From NCBI RefSeq assembly GCF_000002425.4, contig NC_037260.1, positions 8,154,730 through 8,218,729 of the forward strand: a DNA stretch of 64,000 nt. Direction: 5' to 3'. The stretch is from Physcomitrium patens. Lineage: Eukaryota > Streptophyta > Bryopsida > Funariales > Funariaceae. This document shows, piece by piece, positions 1 to 10,185 of the stretch. Numbering within the stretch: position 1 is the first letter of the stretch; the number at the start of each line of letters is the position of its first letter. Under the pieces are notes generated by a model. The model was not told where the DNA came from. It saw only the letters and a list, made by a program, of their open reading frames with translations, and searched no databases. The position numbers and the translations under genes are program-made.

Positions 1-200
1 ATTGACAGATTTCACATGACTCTACAAATGAGAGCACATCTCGATACATATTTTTCCACCAATATCGTTCCTTGAGTTTAGCAAAAGTAGCCCAGATTCC
101 TCTATGCCCTGCCCATAAACTATCATGAACCTCCTTTAATAATTTTAGTTTTTCTTCCTTTTTGCCTATCACTCGTTGTGGCATCCCAATTCCTTTCTTC
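1..200 (-). pseudogene. Element E integrase, zinc-binding N-terminus
   Basis: The minus-strand translation contains VHDSLWAGHRG, then ERYWW, then ESCEICQ. This is the H-H-C-C zinc-binding module that opens Ty3 integrases. The catalytic core is beyond the window edge. Confidence 0.75.
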
Positions 201-223
201 GGTCTCTTCCATAAGAATCCATC

Positions 224-840
224 TCAAAGTAAAAATCCATATGCTTTTTTTCTTATTTGTTTGAATTTTTCTGTAGACCAATTCCCGTGCTTAGTCAAGG
301 TATTCAAATAATGACCAATATCCAATAATTCTCCTTCATAAGATTCTTCAAGAAATAGCTTGTCTTCTCTGTTGAGATTTGATATTGAATAGAATTTCAA
401 TCCGATGTCATCAATGTCTTCAATCATTTCGTCCTCCCTCTCGTATCTTGCTCGAGATAGCATGTTTGCTACTAAATTGTCCTTCCCATTAATATGCTTA
501 AATTCTGGATTTAGTAACTTAATATAAGCAATCCATCTCAACATTGCAATATCTGGCGTTGAACAGTTAATAATCATTCCAAGCAATGGCAAGCAATCTG
601 TTTCAATTACTACTACTGCCCCAATCAAATAGTCCTTTTCAGCTTTCATAGCCGAAACGACTCCCCAAAGTTCTCTTTTGACTTGCAAATATGCACGCTG
701 ACGAATACTTAAAACTTTAGCCCCAAATCAAACTGCAAATCTACTCCCATTCGAATCATCTTGACCCACAGCCCATCCAATGGCAATTGAACTAGCGTCT
801 ACAGTAAGAATCACTGGTCTATTGCACTTATAATCAACCT
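224..840 (-). pseudogene. Element E RNase H
   Basis: The translation contains a VDASSIAIGWA start, then LWGVVSAMKAE, then VVIETDCLPLLGMI and the closing HINGKDNLVANMLSR. These match in order the DAS, reverse transcriptase-linked RNase H helix, TD and D-x-L-S-R blocks of Ty3 RNase H. It lies between RT and the integrase zinc module. The domain is a fossil. Confidence 0.75.
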
Positions 841-1126
841 TCCTCAATATTGGAGGTGACATCAATAATTTCTTCAATCTTTGCATTGCCTGAATATGCC
901 TTTCTTTCCATTCAAATCAGTAACCCTTGCGTAACAGTTCATATAATGGATCCGCTATGTGAGCAAAATGAGGGATCCAGATTCGATAAAATACACATGC
1001 ACCCAAAAACCTGCCAACCTCTGTTTAAGAACCACAATCCTCTTTCATCCTTCCAATTGCATCAACTTTAGTCGGATTTGGTTTTCTTTCGTAAGATCCG
1101 CATAAATGTCCAACAATTACAACCTC

Positions 1127-2329
1127 TCACACTCCAAATATGGACTTCATACCCGATAATGTAAGATGAACTTCTCCAAGCCGAGTTAAAATCTTTTCAC
1201 AATCTTGTATATGATCAACAACATATCTGCGACACCCCCTCGTATCTAAAGTTTCATCCTTGTCTCCTTCTTTGCACCCTTTTATAGGAACATCATCCAG
1301 AAAAGGCATAGTCTTTTCCGGAATAAAATCTCTCAATACCTTATTCATCCCATTCATCATATGCGCAACTGAGTTGGTCGCGCCTTGAGGAAGAGTGCAC
1401 ATTCTAACCAATCCAAGCGGTGTCCTCATCGTTGTCATATCTCTACTTCCTTCGGCAAGTTGAAATTGATCATAACCTGAATACAAATCACCCATTGAAT
1501 AGATCGCCCTTCCAGCAAACGCCTCAGTAAATTCATCCACAATAGGTCCAATTCCTGCATTCCTAATAGTTACTGCATTCACCGGTTGCATATCTTGAAT
1601 AAACCGTAGTGACCCATTCTTCTTAGGTATCGTAAATCATCGACTAGAATACGGTGCAAATGAAGGTTCCAATATTTTCATCTTTATCTTTTCTTTTAAT
1701 AGTTCAACCAATTTAGGTAAATGTGTCCTCGGTACTAGAATCGGTCTTAGATTCCAAGGTACATGTGGTACAGTGAAGATAACCATAGGTGTTATAATAT
1801 TTGGATCCACACACCCAATTTCATGAGATTTGAAGGCAAACGATCTACCTTGTTTAGCCAACATCTTTTTGAAGCAACTAATTTCATCCGATAATAAAGA
1901 ACCATCAGAACCAATCTTCAATTCTTCAAAAGTCTCTTTAGTAAACTGATGTCCAATACTCATTGGATCTCTTAAACTTGCTTCTTTTGATGCTTCTTTC
2001 ATTTGTTCTTTAGAATCTTCTGGTAATGGTCCGGCAACAGGCTTTACCTTCTTATCTGCCGTTTTATATCTCATCTCTACAGTGACTTCTGGTGCTTGAA
2101 AAGATTCAAGCATGGTATAAACCTCTCTTGAATGAATCTCAACAATCTTATCATTATCCCCTAATCCAATAGATGTAATCAATTCCAATGAATCTTCCAG
2201 TCCATTTTCTTCATAAACACCTAAAATCCTCTCATCATCTTGCAATGTACCTAACTTGCATAAATATCCTTCAATATCATATAATCTTTTTCTTTCTTTT
2301 CTTTTAAAATCATCAACTTTCTTATACAT
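1127..2329 (-). pseudogene. Element E reverse transcriptase
   Basis: The upstream piece carries the linker and the RT N-terminus, with RPILVPRTHLPKLVELLKEKI and then EPSFAPYSSR. The downstream piece carries YSMGDLYSGYDQFQL, TPLGLVRMCTLPQGATNS and the catalytic box PFLDDVPIKG. These are the finger and palm motifs of Ty3 RTs. The FLDD box and PIKG tail set it apart from the two chromovirus families in the window. The domain is broken. Confidence 0.8.
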
Positions 2330-2424
2330 AATATTTCCATTCTCTAATATACCAATAAAACTTGCATCAAAGGCACCTTCATCTCGCGAGAGTACCTCCT
2401 CCTTTGTACCTCCATAATCTCGCT

Positions 2425-2915
2425 TTACAGTGGTACCTCCCTAAAATCCTTAAATCCTTCAACAATCTTTGGCAATGGTTTCTCCCTCAACCTATCTCGA
2501 TTCCGTTCATGGTTAGGAGGTACTGTTAGAAATTGTACAGCTTTCCTCCCATCTTCGCTCCGTACCCTTGCATAAGCAAAACCATCGTCAAGTACTTTTG
2601 TTTCCATCCGTGTTGCCGTAATATAAGGTTGTCCTAAAATCAATGGATAAGACGTTGTATCTTGAAAAAGAAATGTTGCTCCGTCGCAACATCTCCAATC
2701 CAAATTTTGACATCTGGACAAGCTCCATATAATTCGCCCCGTGAGTTATTAGCTGCTCGAATTGCCCATCCATGTTCCATATCAATTGGCCATTTTTGCT
2801 TCTTATAAAGATCTTTAGACATGAGATTTATTTCAGAACCATGGTCGACTAAAGTAACTATTGGTTCTTCTATATCTCCTACTTTCACCAATACCTCAGT
2901 AGTTGCCATTTCCAA
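2425..2915 (-). pseudogene. Element E aspartic protease
   Basis: The segment VKVGDIEEPIVTLVDHGSEINLMSKDLY is a retropepsin-type active-site region. The usual D-[ST]-G triad appears as D-H-G followed by S-E-I-N. It lies between the gag tail and RT, where a Ty3 protease belongs. The downstream part, with YPLILGQPYITATR, matches the flap and C-terminal substrate-pocket region of plant Ty3 proteases. Confidence 0.65.
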
Positions 2916-3436
2916 TGCTTTCGAGTATAATGGCTAAAAGTTTCCATTTCCTTGTCACTAGAATCTTCAAAACGTACTCGTTGATTATACCCATTCTTTT
3001 CATTTGTTGGTTGCTTGTAACTAATATCAACCTCTTCTTCATCTTTATATATTCTTGCATCAATAGCATGACTCATTCCAGTTTCACCCATTAATTGCCT
3101 CTTTCGCTTAATGCTGTCAATGATAACATCATGAAACTCCTTCTTTGCAATTCCCAAGACTTCTTTCAATGTGAATTCCACCTTAGCGTTTAATATACGT
3201 TCTTCTTACACCCCTTTCAAATTTGTTGCCACTTCAATGTCAGAAAGTAGCTTATAAGCAATTGATTTGCCCTTATCTTTTGTCTCCTTTGTTTTTTCTT
3301 CCAATGATGCTGAGGTATCTTTTACAGGCAATTCTTGTGAAGCTGCCTCCCGAGCCTTGTCTCCTCGAGTTTGCCTCTTAGAAGAATTTCCTTCTCTAGT
3401 ATCATCAAAATTTCCTCCTCTTTTTTCTTCCATCAA
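2885..3436 (-). pseudogene. Element E gag-protease linker
   Basis: Charged, low-complexity translations rich in K, E and D (for example EEKTKETKDKGKSIAYKLL, then FTLKEVLGIAKKEFHDVII) join gag to protease. No conserved domain is recognised. Confidence 0.4.
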
Positions 3437-3496
3437 AGCTTCATGTTGGCTCTTAGCAATATATGCATGAACTGAAAGAGACTCAACAGGATCCTC

Positions 3497-4816
3497 TCAA
3501 CCTGTTCTTCCTCGTATTGTAGCTACAGTTCTCAATAACGCTTCTCGAAGTAATTTCCCTTCTTGCATTGTAGAAACGGCAGAAGCCCAAAACTCACTAA
3601 TTTTCGTACTTCCACCAATTTCATCATCTACTCTAGCACCATAACTTGCACTTTCTCGTACTACTGTTTCATGCTCTTTTAAGTAATCTTGAACCAATGC
3701 TCTCATTCCTCCCTTGCCAAAATTGGTTTGAAGAAGATCCTCCCTATCTTTCAATGCTATCTTCCCATCTTTCCAGCAAATAATTCCCTGCCGTATCATA
3801 TTATTAAATTCATTGCAATCTTTTCTAGTGTGTGAAGCATCATCACACCAAATGCATCTTTGTACATATCCTTGTTTTGAAACATTCTTCGAATTGTTTA
3901 TAGAAGTATTCTCTTCAAGTCTTGCCAATTTGATTTGAAGATCTCGCATTCCTCGTATAATTTCTTCCATACCCATATCTGCTTTCTTTGACAAAGATGT
4001 CGAAGGTTGAACTGTAGGCATTGTCGGTGGTGTTGTACGTACTGGAGCTTTGGGTGCTTGTATTGTTTTCGGAATATTGCTCCTATCCTTCCTCCTTTCT
4101 TTTTTTGTAAGCAACCCCACCGCATCTTCAACGTTCTTCCACTTCGTTGTCAATCCTTCATCTTCTTCTTTGTCTTCAAGAAGGGGTTCTAATTTCTCTT
4201 GCAATTCTCCATCAGCAGCTTGAAGAAATAGATCAACTTTGTTCGGCTCCAATGTCAATTTTTCTACCTTCGATAATTGAGAGTACTGCCTCTCAAATTC
4301 CCTTAGTAGCTCTGTTGCTTGCAAATTCTTATTGGGCCGTTCAATCCATCCCCGAAACAGCTTCTTAGTAACGCGATCAGCATCTTCCAAGAAATATTCA
4401 TCTTTCAATGCATTTGAAAAATCCTCCCATGAATTCCCACAACGATCCGTAATCGATGTAATGTGGTCCCTTATCTCCGGTATCGTGGCAAGTCCAAATA
4501 GTGCAACCATTTTCTTCTCAGAAACCCGATTTAATTCCATTTCACGAACATAACATCTTAAATACCTTGAAATATTCCTCCCATCAAATTGATCAATTTT
4601 ATTGACCACTGCTTGTAATGCTTTGGTTGCCAAAGCTTCCTTTCGATCATTGCTTTGCTGTTGCTGCATTGACAATGAGAAGGCTTGAAACAAACTAGCA
4701 ATAGACGGATCCATGTGCATACCTTGTCCTTTAGAAGACTCCCCATCAGAAATTTCTCCCAAAAATCCTTCAAAATTTTTATTTTCGTTTTCCATAAAAA
4801 ATAAAGATAAAATCAA
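3497..4816 (-). pseudogene. Element E Gag (capsid and nucleocapsid)
   Basis: This 439-residue open frame is the longest in the element. Residues of about 65-245 form a helical Ty3 capsid-like region (KIDQFDGRNISRYL, then FGLATIPEIRDHI, then WEDFSNALKDEYF). A proline/threonine-rich linker follows, then one zinc knuckle near residue 319 with C-x2-C-x4-H-x4-C spacing (CIWCDDASHTRKDC), as in nucleocapsids that bind genomic RNA. Met8 (MENENKNF) is a likelier start than Met1 because the first seven residues are hydrophobic and lie close to the LTR. It is a fossil even though the frame is open. Confidence 0.75.
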
Positions 4817-4847
4817 CCGAAATCCAATACCTTCTACCTCAAGCTTA

Positions 4848-6205
4848 TGACGTTGTCGTATTACGTTGTCGTATTACGTGCTTTCCTGCTCGAGAATGCG
4901 CTGGGCGTCTGGTTGTAGAAGGTAGTATGGAGATTCGCCGATAGTCAAGCAGTCTATCAGTTTTTGACTGCTGGAATATAAACGACTGCAACAATGTACC
5001 GTAAATCTATACGGGTGCTCTTCAACTGCTTGTCGAAGTCTTTTTTTTTTTTTTCCAGTCGATAGGTCTCTAGACGTTATAGAGAACCCCGAACAACCCA
5101 AACTGTTAATCTTCAATACCCCTTTGTACTTACGATCTTGTATCCACTGACTGTCCTGGTAGATTAACCCAATAAATTTCATTCACTCCGCATACTCAAT
5201 CCTATAGACACCCCTTTAATCCTTCAATCACAGACGTAACTCGATTTTACAAAACAGTCAAGAGTATTCAAACCCACTTCATTTAAAAATCCCGATTCAC
5301 CATTACAACACTGACTTCAGCAGCGATTGCCTCAGTCTTCCCAAAACTCTACGAAGAAGAAAAATCCAAATTCTATGTCTTTCCTTCCCCGACCCGAAGC
5401 ATGAAGCTCCTCTCTCTAATTTCCTTGATCTTCAAAAAACCTCCAATGAAAACCGAACTGATAACCTTGCAAAAGCTTGAAAACTCGCTCCCGCCCTCCC
5501 CCCGATTCCCCGAAAAAAAAAACCTCCTCCCTCAAAATTATATCCCCCCTAACCTTATCCTCTGAATTTCTTCAATCTTCCATCTTAGATCTGGAATTGG
5601 CTCCCACCTCAAGCTTGGATCCAAAATTGGCTCTCGCCGTCAAGCTTTCTCCTCCGTTTTTATCTTTAAGAAATCCATTTACCGAAAATAACGTTCCCTG
5701 AAACGGCACAGAGATCAGGACAGCCTGAAACAGAATCGAACCCCATAATCCGGACCACATTGAGTCGCCCGACCAATTCAGGTCCTATATTAGAAAAGAT
5801 TCCCGTAGTAACCTAGATGTTTCCGTAATTGGATCAAATTGGTCCTCGCGTCAGATTGGCTAAGACCCGTAGTAAGACTTGGATTTCCCGTAATTAGACC
5901 ACATTGGATTGACCGGCCAATTCAGGTCTCGTATTGGATAAAAGGACCCAGATTGGATTATCGAAATTGGATCCAATTGGCTCCTCGAACCCGTCGTGTG
6001 AATTGGTCCTTCTCTTCCTGCTGACTCCCGTTATTGGAATCGAACGGAGCATTTCAGTATGCCCCGGCTGACTGTAACGGAGTGATTGAACCTGACCACT
6101 CAGTATTTGTTCTGGAGTTGGTCGATGCTCCCAATATTCGAGGTAACTGAATATTAATAAAATTCCCCTTTCTTTTTATTTTCACTGTATACTCGTGTTA
6201 TAACA
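4848..6205 (-). repeat. LTR of element E (5' LTR on the minus strand)
   Basis: The LTR is bounded by TG at 4848 and CA at 6205 (about 1.36 kb) and directly abuts the gag side of element E. A second partial copy starts at 6243, which confirms it as a repeat. The lower-coordinate end has a duplicated GTTGTCGTATTACG-like motif. Inside, at about 5753-5848 and 5896-5960, is a diverged tandem repeat starting GACCACATTG. The match just outside the LTR to any tRNA primer site is not obvious. Confidence 0.7.
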
Positions 6206-6242
6206 CGACAACGTAGCGAGGGCATTCATAATAGCATCTAAC

Positions 6243-7083
6243 TTGTAGAAGGTAGTATGGAGATTCGCCAATATTCAAGCAGTCTATCGGTTTTCGACTG
6301 TTGGAATATAAACAACTACTATTGGTTTAGAGGAGGGTACTCCGCAACCTCTAAAATGCCTTAAGAGTTTCAAAAAAAAGGGTAATCTACTCTCTCCAAG
6401 TTATAGAGAACCCCGAACAATCCAAACTGCTAATCTATGATGCCGCTTTATACTCACGATCTTGTATCCACTGACTGTCTTGTTAGATTAACCCAATAAA
6501 TTTCATTCACTCCGCATACTCAATCCTATAGACACCCTTTTAATCCTTCAATCACAGACGTAACCTCGATTTCACAAAACAGTGAAGAGTAATCACACTC
6601 GCTTCATTAAAACCATAATTCACCGGTACAACACTGACTTCAGCAACAATTGTTTCAGTCTTCTCAAAACCCTATGAAGAAAAAAAACCCAATTCTCTAT
6701 TTTTTTTCCCCGCTCCGAAGCATGAAGCTCCATCTCTGATCCTTTTCAAAACTTCCCAACTTCTTCTCTCCCTTCCCTCCCATTTCTTAACCTATCATCC
6801 CCCTTAACCCTAATTCTCCCCTCTTTCAAATCCTAGCCTCTGAATTTCTTCAATCTTCCGTCTTGGATCTGGAATTGGCTCCGTCGTCAGAGCTTTCTCC
6901 TCCGTTTTTACCTTTAAGAGATCCTTTTACCGAAAACAACATTCACTGAAACGGCACAGAGCACATGAAAGCCCGAAACAAAATCAAAATCCCATAATCG
7001 GACCACATTGAATCGCCTGACCAATTCAAGTCTCATATTGGATAAGATGCCCGTAGTAACCTGGATATTCCCGTAATTGGACC
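6243..7083 (-). repeat. Partial second copy of LTR E, with replaced segment
   Basis: Bases from 6243 on align with 4912-5825 of the complete LTR E, including the run at 6402-6560 that matches 5077-5235 closely. About 80 bp at 6319-6400 do not match LTR E. They match, in reverse complement, the leader of chromovirus A2 (about 49083-49166). The copy stops at about 7083, where chromovirus A1 pol sequence begins. It is a truncated chimeric fragment. Confidence 0.7.
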
Positions 7084-7180
7084 GAAGACGGTTAGAGACG
7101 TACAATGTTTTCTTGGTTTTGCTAACTTCTATCGGATCTTTATCAAAAACTACTCTCAAGTTACTGCTCCTCTCACTCGA

Positions 7181-7735
7181 TTGACATGCAAGAATAAGCT
7201 GGAATGGGGACCTCTAGCAGAGAAGGCGTTTCAAGACCTAAAGACCGCATTTACTACGGCTCCAATCTTGGTACATCTAGACTTTACAAAGGCCTTTTAT
7301 TTAGAAACTAATGCTTCAGATTTTGCTTTGGGAGCTGTACTTTCACAAATGGGAGAAGACAAGAAGTTCCATCTGGTTATATTCTATTCTCAAAAGTTCT
7401 CTGCTGCTGAAATCAATTATGAGATCCACGATAAGGAACTTCTTGCTATAGTGGATTCTTTCCAAGAATGGCGTCACTTTTTTGAAGGAGTTACACATCC
7501 AGTAACCGTATACACAGATCAAAAGAATTTGAAGTATTTCATGGCGGCTCGAGTTCTAAATCGACGTCAAGCTCGGTGGAGTATGTTGCTATCTAGGTTC
7601 GATTTTGTTATCACTTATCGACCTGGAAAGCAGCAAGGCCTATCTGATGCCTTATCGAGGAGATCGTATCTTGTACCAAAGGCTGGAGAAGTAGCGTTTG
7701 ATCAACAATGTATGACATTGTTGAAGCCAGAGTAA
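7181..7735 (+). pseudogene. A1 RNase H
   Basis: The motifs appear in order: [18 protein letters not shown] (DAS block with N for D), then [14 protein letters not shown], then VTVYTDQKNLKYF, and the closing TYRPGKQQGLSDALSRR. This is the standard Ty3 RNase H that removes template RNA. It continues directly from the RT tail (GPLAEKAFQDLK) and leads into integrase. Fossil. Confidence 0.85.
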
Positions 7736-7756
7736 TTTCAGCTTTGTACTACTATT

Positions 7757-8695
7757 TTGCCAATTGATGCTGACTTCCTGAATCAGGTACGTGCCGTGAC
7801 CATTGAAGATTTAGTAGCCATTGATATTAAGCAGCGTGACAATGACGACAAGTTCAAGATGGAGGGAGATCTTTTATACTTTGAGGAGCGATTATATATT
7901 CCAAAAGGACCAGCACGACTCCAAGTTCTTCAATCTCGCCATGATTTTCCAGCTGCGGGAAATTTTGGATTCAATAAGACCTTGGAGCTTATTTCTCGAG
8001 ATTTTTGGAGGCCTCAAATGTGGAAGGATGTGAAAGATTTTATCCTCTCTTATGACATCTGTTCAAGATCCAAGAATCTTCGGCATCGCTTCTAAGGACT
8101 CCTACAGCCATTGCCAATTCCACGTCGACCATGGTCTTCAATTTCCATGGACTTCATCATGGACCTGCCATCATCAAACTCATTTGACAGCATCTTTGTC
8201 GTGGTAGATCGGCTTACAAAAAAGGCACACTTTGTCCCTTGCAAGAAGACATCGTCCAATGAAGTCACAGCAAGGCTCTTTCTTGATAATGTGTATCGAT
8301 ATCATGGACTATCAAATGATATCATATCAGATCGAGGAATCCAGTTTGTGTCAAAGTTTTGGAGATCTCTCTTTGAGATACTGAATGTGGATACCAAGCT
8401 TTCTTCGACTTTTCATCCTCAAACTGACATCCAAACGGAATGGGTGAACCAAGTCTTGAAACAATACTTACGATGCAGCATCAACTATCAGCAAGATGAT
8501 TGGACCACATATCTGCTGCTAGCCAAGTTTGCATATAACAACATCCTCCATGCGCCAACTCAATACACACCATTCTTTTCTAACTATGGATATCATCCGA
8601 AGCTTGATTTATTGAGTCTGTCAACAAATAACAATCTAGCAGCTGAAGGATTTACGAAGCAACTATTAGAGCTTCAAACTACGTTAAAGCTTTAA
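7757..8695 (+). pseudogene. A1 integrase
   Basis: Bases 7900-8090 encode a decayed H2C2 zinc module (FPAAGNFGFNKTLELISRDFWRPQM, then DICSRSKN). Bases 8111-8695 encode the catalytic core, with SMDFIMDLPSS, then DRLTKKAHFVPC, then SDRGIQFVSKFW, then STFHPQTDIQTEWVNQ. The D, D and E catalytic positions can be recognised. Fossil. Confidence 0.85.
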
Positions 8696-8824
8696 TTACA
8701 ATCCGCTCAAGAATCCTACAAGGTGTCTACATATAGATTTCGGAATCAAGCACCTACTTTCAAAATTAGAGATAAAGCATGGCTTCTTTGATGGAATATC
8801 AAGACCAAGCGACCATGTGATAAG

Positions 8825-9172
8825 TTGGATTATCGAAGATTGGGACCATTTATCATCCAGAAGCAAATCAATCCAGTGGCGTACCGTGTGGAATTATCGG
8901 CTTCTATGAAGGTATATCCAATCTTTCATGTTTCTCTGTTGGAGCCTTATCGAGAGTCGTCTTTTTCTGGAAGAGTGCAATGTCCGCCACCTAGTATTGA
9001 GATCGAGAACCACGAAGAACATGAGGTCGAAAGGGTGCTAGATTCATGGCGAAGGTGGGGCAAGTTGGAGTATCTTATTCATTGGTGCGGCTACGACATT
9101 AATGAGCGAATAAGAGAGCCAGCTGAAAATCTCGCCAATGTGCCACAAAAGGTACAAGAGTTTCATCAATAA
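8825..9172 (+). pseudogene. A1 integrase C-terminus and chromodomain
   Basis: The GPF/Y-type segment (LGPFIIQKQINPVAYRVEL, then FHVSLLEPY) is followed by a chromodomain (VERVLDSWRRWGKLEYLIHW, then CGYDINERI). In chromoviruses this domain is known to steer integration towards modified histones. Its presence assigns family A to the chromovirus branch. Confidence 0.85.
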
Positions 9173-9334
9173 CATCCTCATAAACCTAAGCCGGTTTGAT
9201 GATAGCTTCCTTCTAAAGCTTGCTCATCCAAGAATATAAGAAGGGGGAGAGCACCACCAAAATTCGTAGTTGATGTAGTTATTTTTTCCAAGATAAAGTA
9301 GAATTTTTTTAGTAGCCATAGTTTGGTCTTCTGA

Positions 9335-9689
9335 TATGGATAGCCAAGAGATAGATACTATGCCAGTCTGATTATCTCAACCAACTAGCTCATGAAGGCG
9401 ACCCCGAGATGAAGAACCACGTGCACCACGACAACGACGGAGGATACCAAGTAACCGATCACTGGTGATTGTATTTGAGTCCGAGCCTGCTTACAATGGT
9501 CAGCCAGAAGGCATATTTGCAGGACAATTTCACAATGAAGATACGGAAGTTCATGCATGGTCAGAAGCTGAAGAAGTGGGCCACTACTGTTGGCTTCAAG
9601 GGCGGATGAACCACTTACCTCGTGAACAACAGTTGGAGTTCATAGCAGACGTTATGCGACAGATCTTCATTTTCTTGCATTGGTACTGA
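9335..9689 (+). pseudogene. A1 extra ORF downstream of the chromodomain
   Basis: A small reading frame between the chromodomain and the 3' LTR contains GHYCWLQGRMNHLPREQQ followed by EFIADVMRQ. The same block occurs in chromovirus D at 45597-45824 (GHYQCFRGPINHLQREQ). Residues kept between the two are encoded by different synonymous codons, which points to past selection on the protein. I recognise no known family. The function is unknown. Confidence 0.55.
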
Positions 9690-9739
9690 TTGACAACAAC
9701 ATCGCTTCTCAGAGACCTCGAAGCTAAAGGAGGGGGTGA

Positions 9740-10185
9740 TGTTAGGGACATAGTCCTTAGAACCTTCTAGAGACAAGTTTCTAGAACCTTCTAGAAACAA
9801 GCTTCTAGAACCTTCTAGAAACAAGCTTCTAGAACCTTCTAGAAACAAGTCTCTGGAACCTTCTAGAAGCTTCTTAGTTGGTAGAAGATGTTAGGGACAT
9901 AGTCCTTAGAACCTTCTAGAGATAAGTTTCTAGAACCTTCTAGAAGCAAGTCTCTGGAACCTTCTAGAAGCTTCCTAGTTGGTAGAAGTTTCTTGAGAAG
10001 CTTCCTAAATAGGAGTATATAGTGGAATCGAGGCTGAAGAGTTCTTTAGTCTCGACAACACATCTCTTGGAGCTCTAGTTCACCTCTCTGGTGTTATTCT
10101 TGTATTCATTTGATTAATCTAGTTCTTGCCAGTTCTTCTTGAACTTCTTGTTAGATCTCAAGTCTGTATTTCTATATCCGTGAAA
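9740..10185 (+). repeat. A1 3' LTR with a partial tandem duplication
   Basis: The full-length LTR is 9889-10185 (297 bp, the same length as both A2 LTRs), and 9740-9888 is an extra copy of its first half. The 18-bp sequence TTCTAGAACCTTCTAGAA occurs at 9779, 9803 and 9827, exactly 24 bp apart, and again at 9928. A TATA box starts at 10016. The LTR starts with TG; its last bases are changed from the CA seen in A2. Confidence 0.8.
9779..9945 (+). promoter_or_regulatory. Heat-shock-element array in LTR A1
   Basis: TTCTAGAACCTTCTAGAA is four contiguous alternating nTTCn/nGAAn units, the textbook heat-shock-factor site. There are four copies (9779, 9803, 9827, 9928) upstream of the TATA box at 10016. 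Binding is inferred from the motif only. Confidence 0.6.

Larger units (their letters stand above)
1..6205 (-). mobile_element. Ty3/gypsy LTR retrotransposon E (5' part, runs off left edge)
   Basis: Read on the minus strand the order is 5' LTR, gag, protease, RT, RNase H and the start of integrase, the normal Ty3/gypsy order. The 3' LTR is outside the window, so no LTR-LTR age can be given. Gag still has a long open frame while pol is broken in several places, so this is a moderately old fossil. The RT active-site box reads FLDD with a PIKG tail instead of the YLDD or YVDD of the chromoviruses further right, marking a separate Ty3 lineage. No chromodomain is visible in the part present. Confidence 0.85.
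7084..10185 (+). mobile_element. Chromovirus A1, 3' half
   Basis: This is a 5'-truncated Ty3/gypsy chromovirus. It starts at the end of RT and continues through RNase H, integrase, chromodomain, a small downstream ORF and the 3' LTR. From RNase H to the LTR it is nearly identical to A2 (53010-55741). It is broken in several places, and some breaks are shared with A2, so both probably descend from an already defective copy. The 5' half is missing, apart from the inverted leader scrap at 6319-6400. Confidence 0.85.

Noticed and set aside
850-1071. Plus-strand frame over element E RT/RNase H
   Set aside because: Shadow of the minus-strand pol, no motif of its own.
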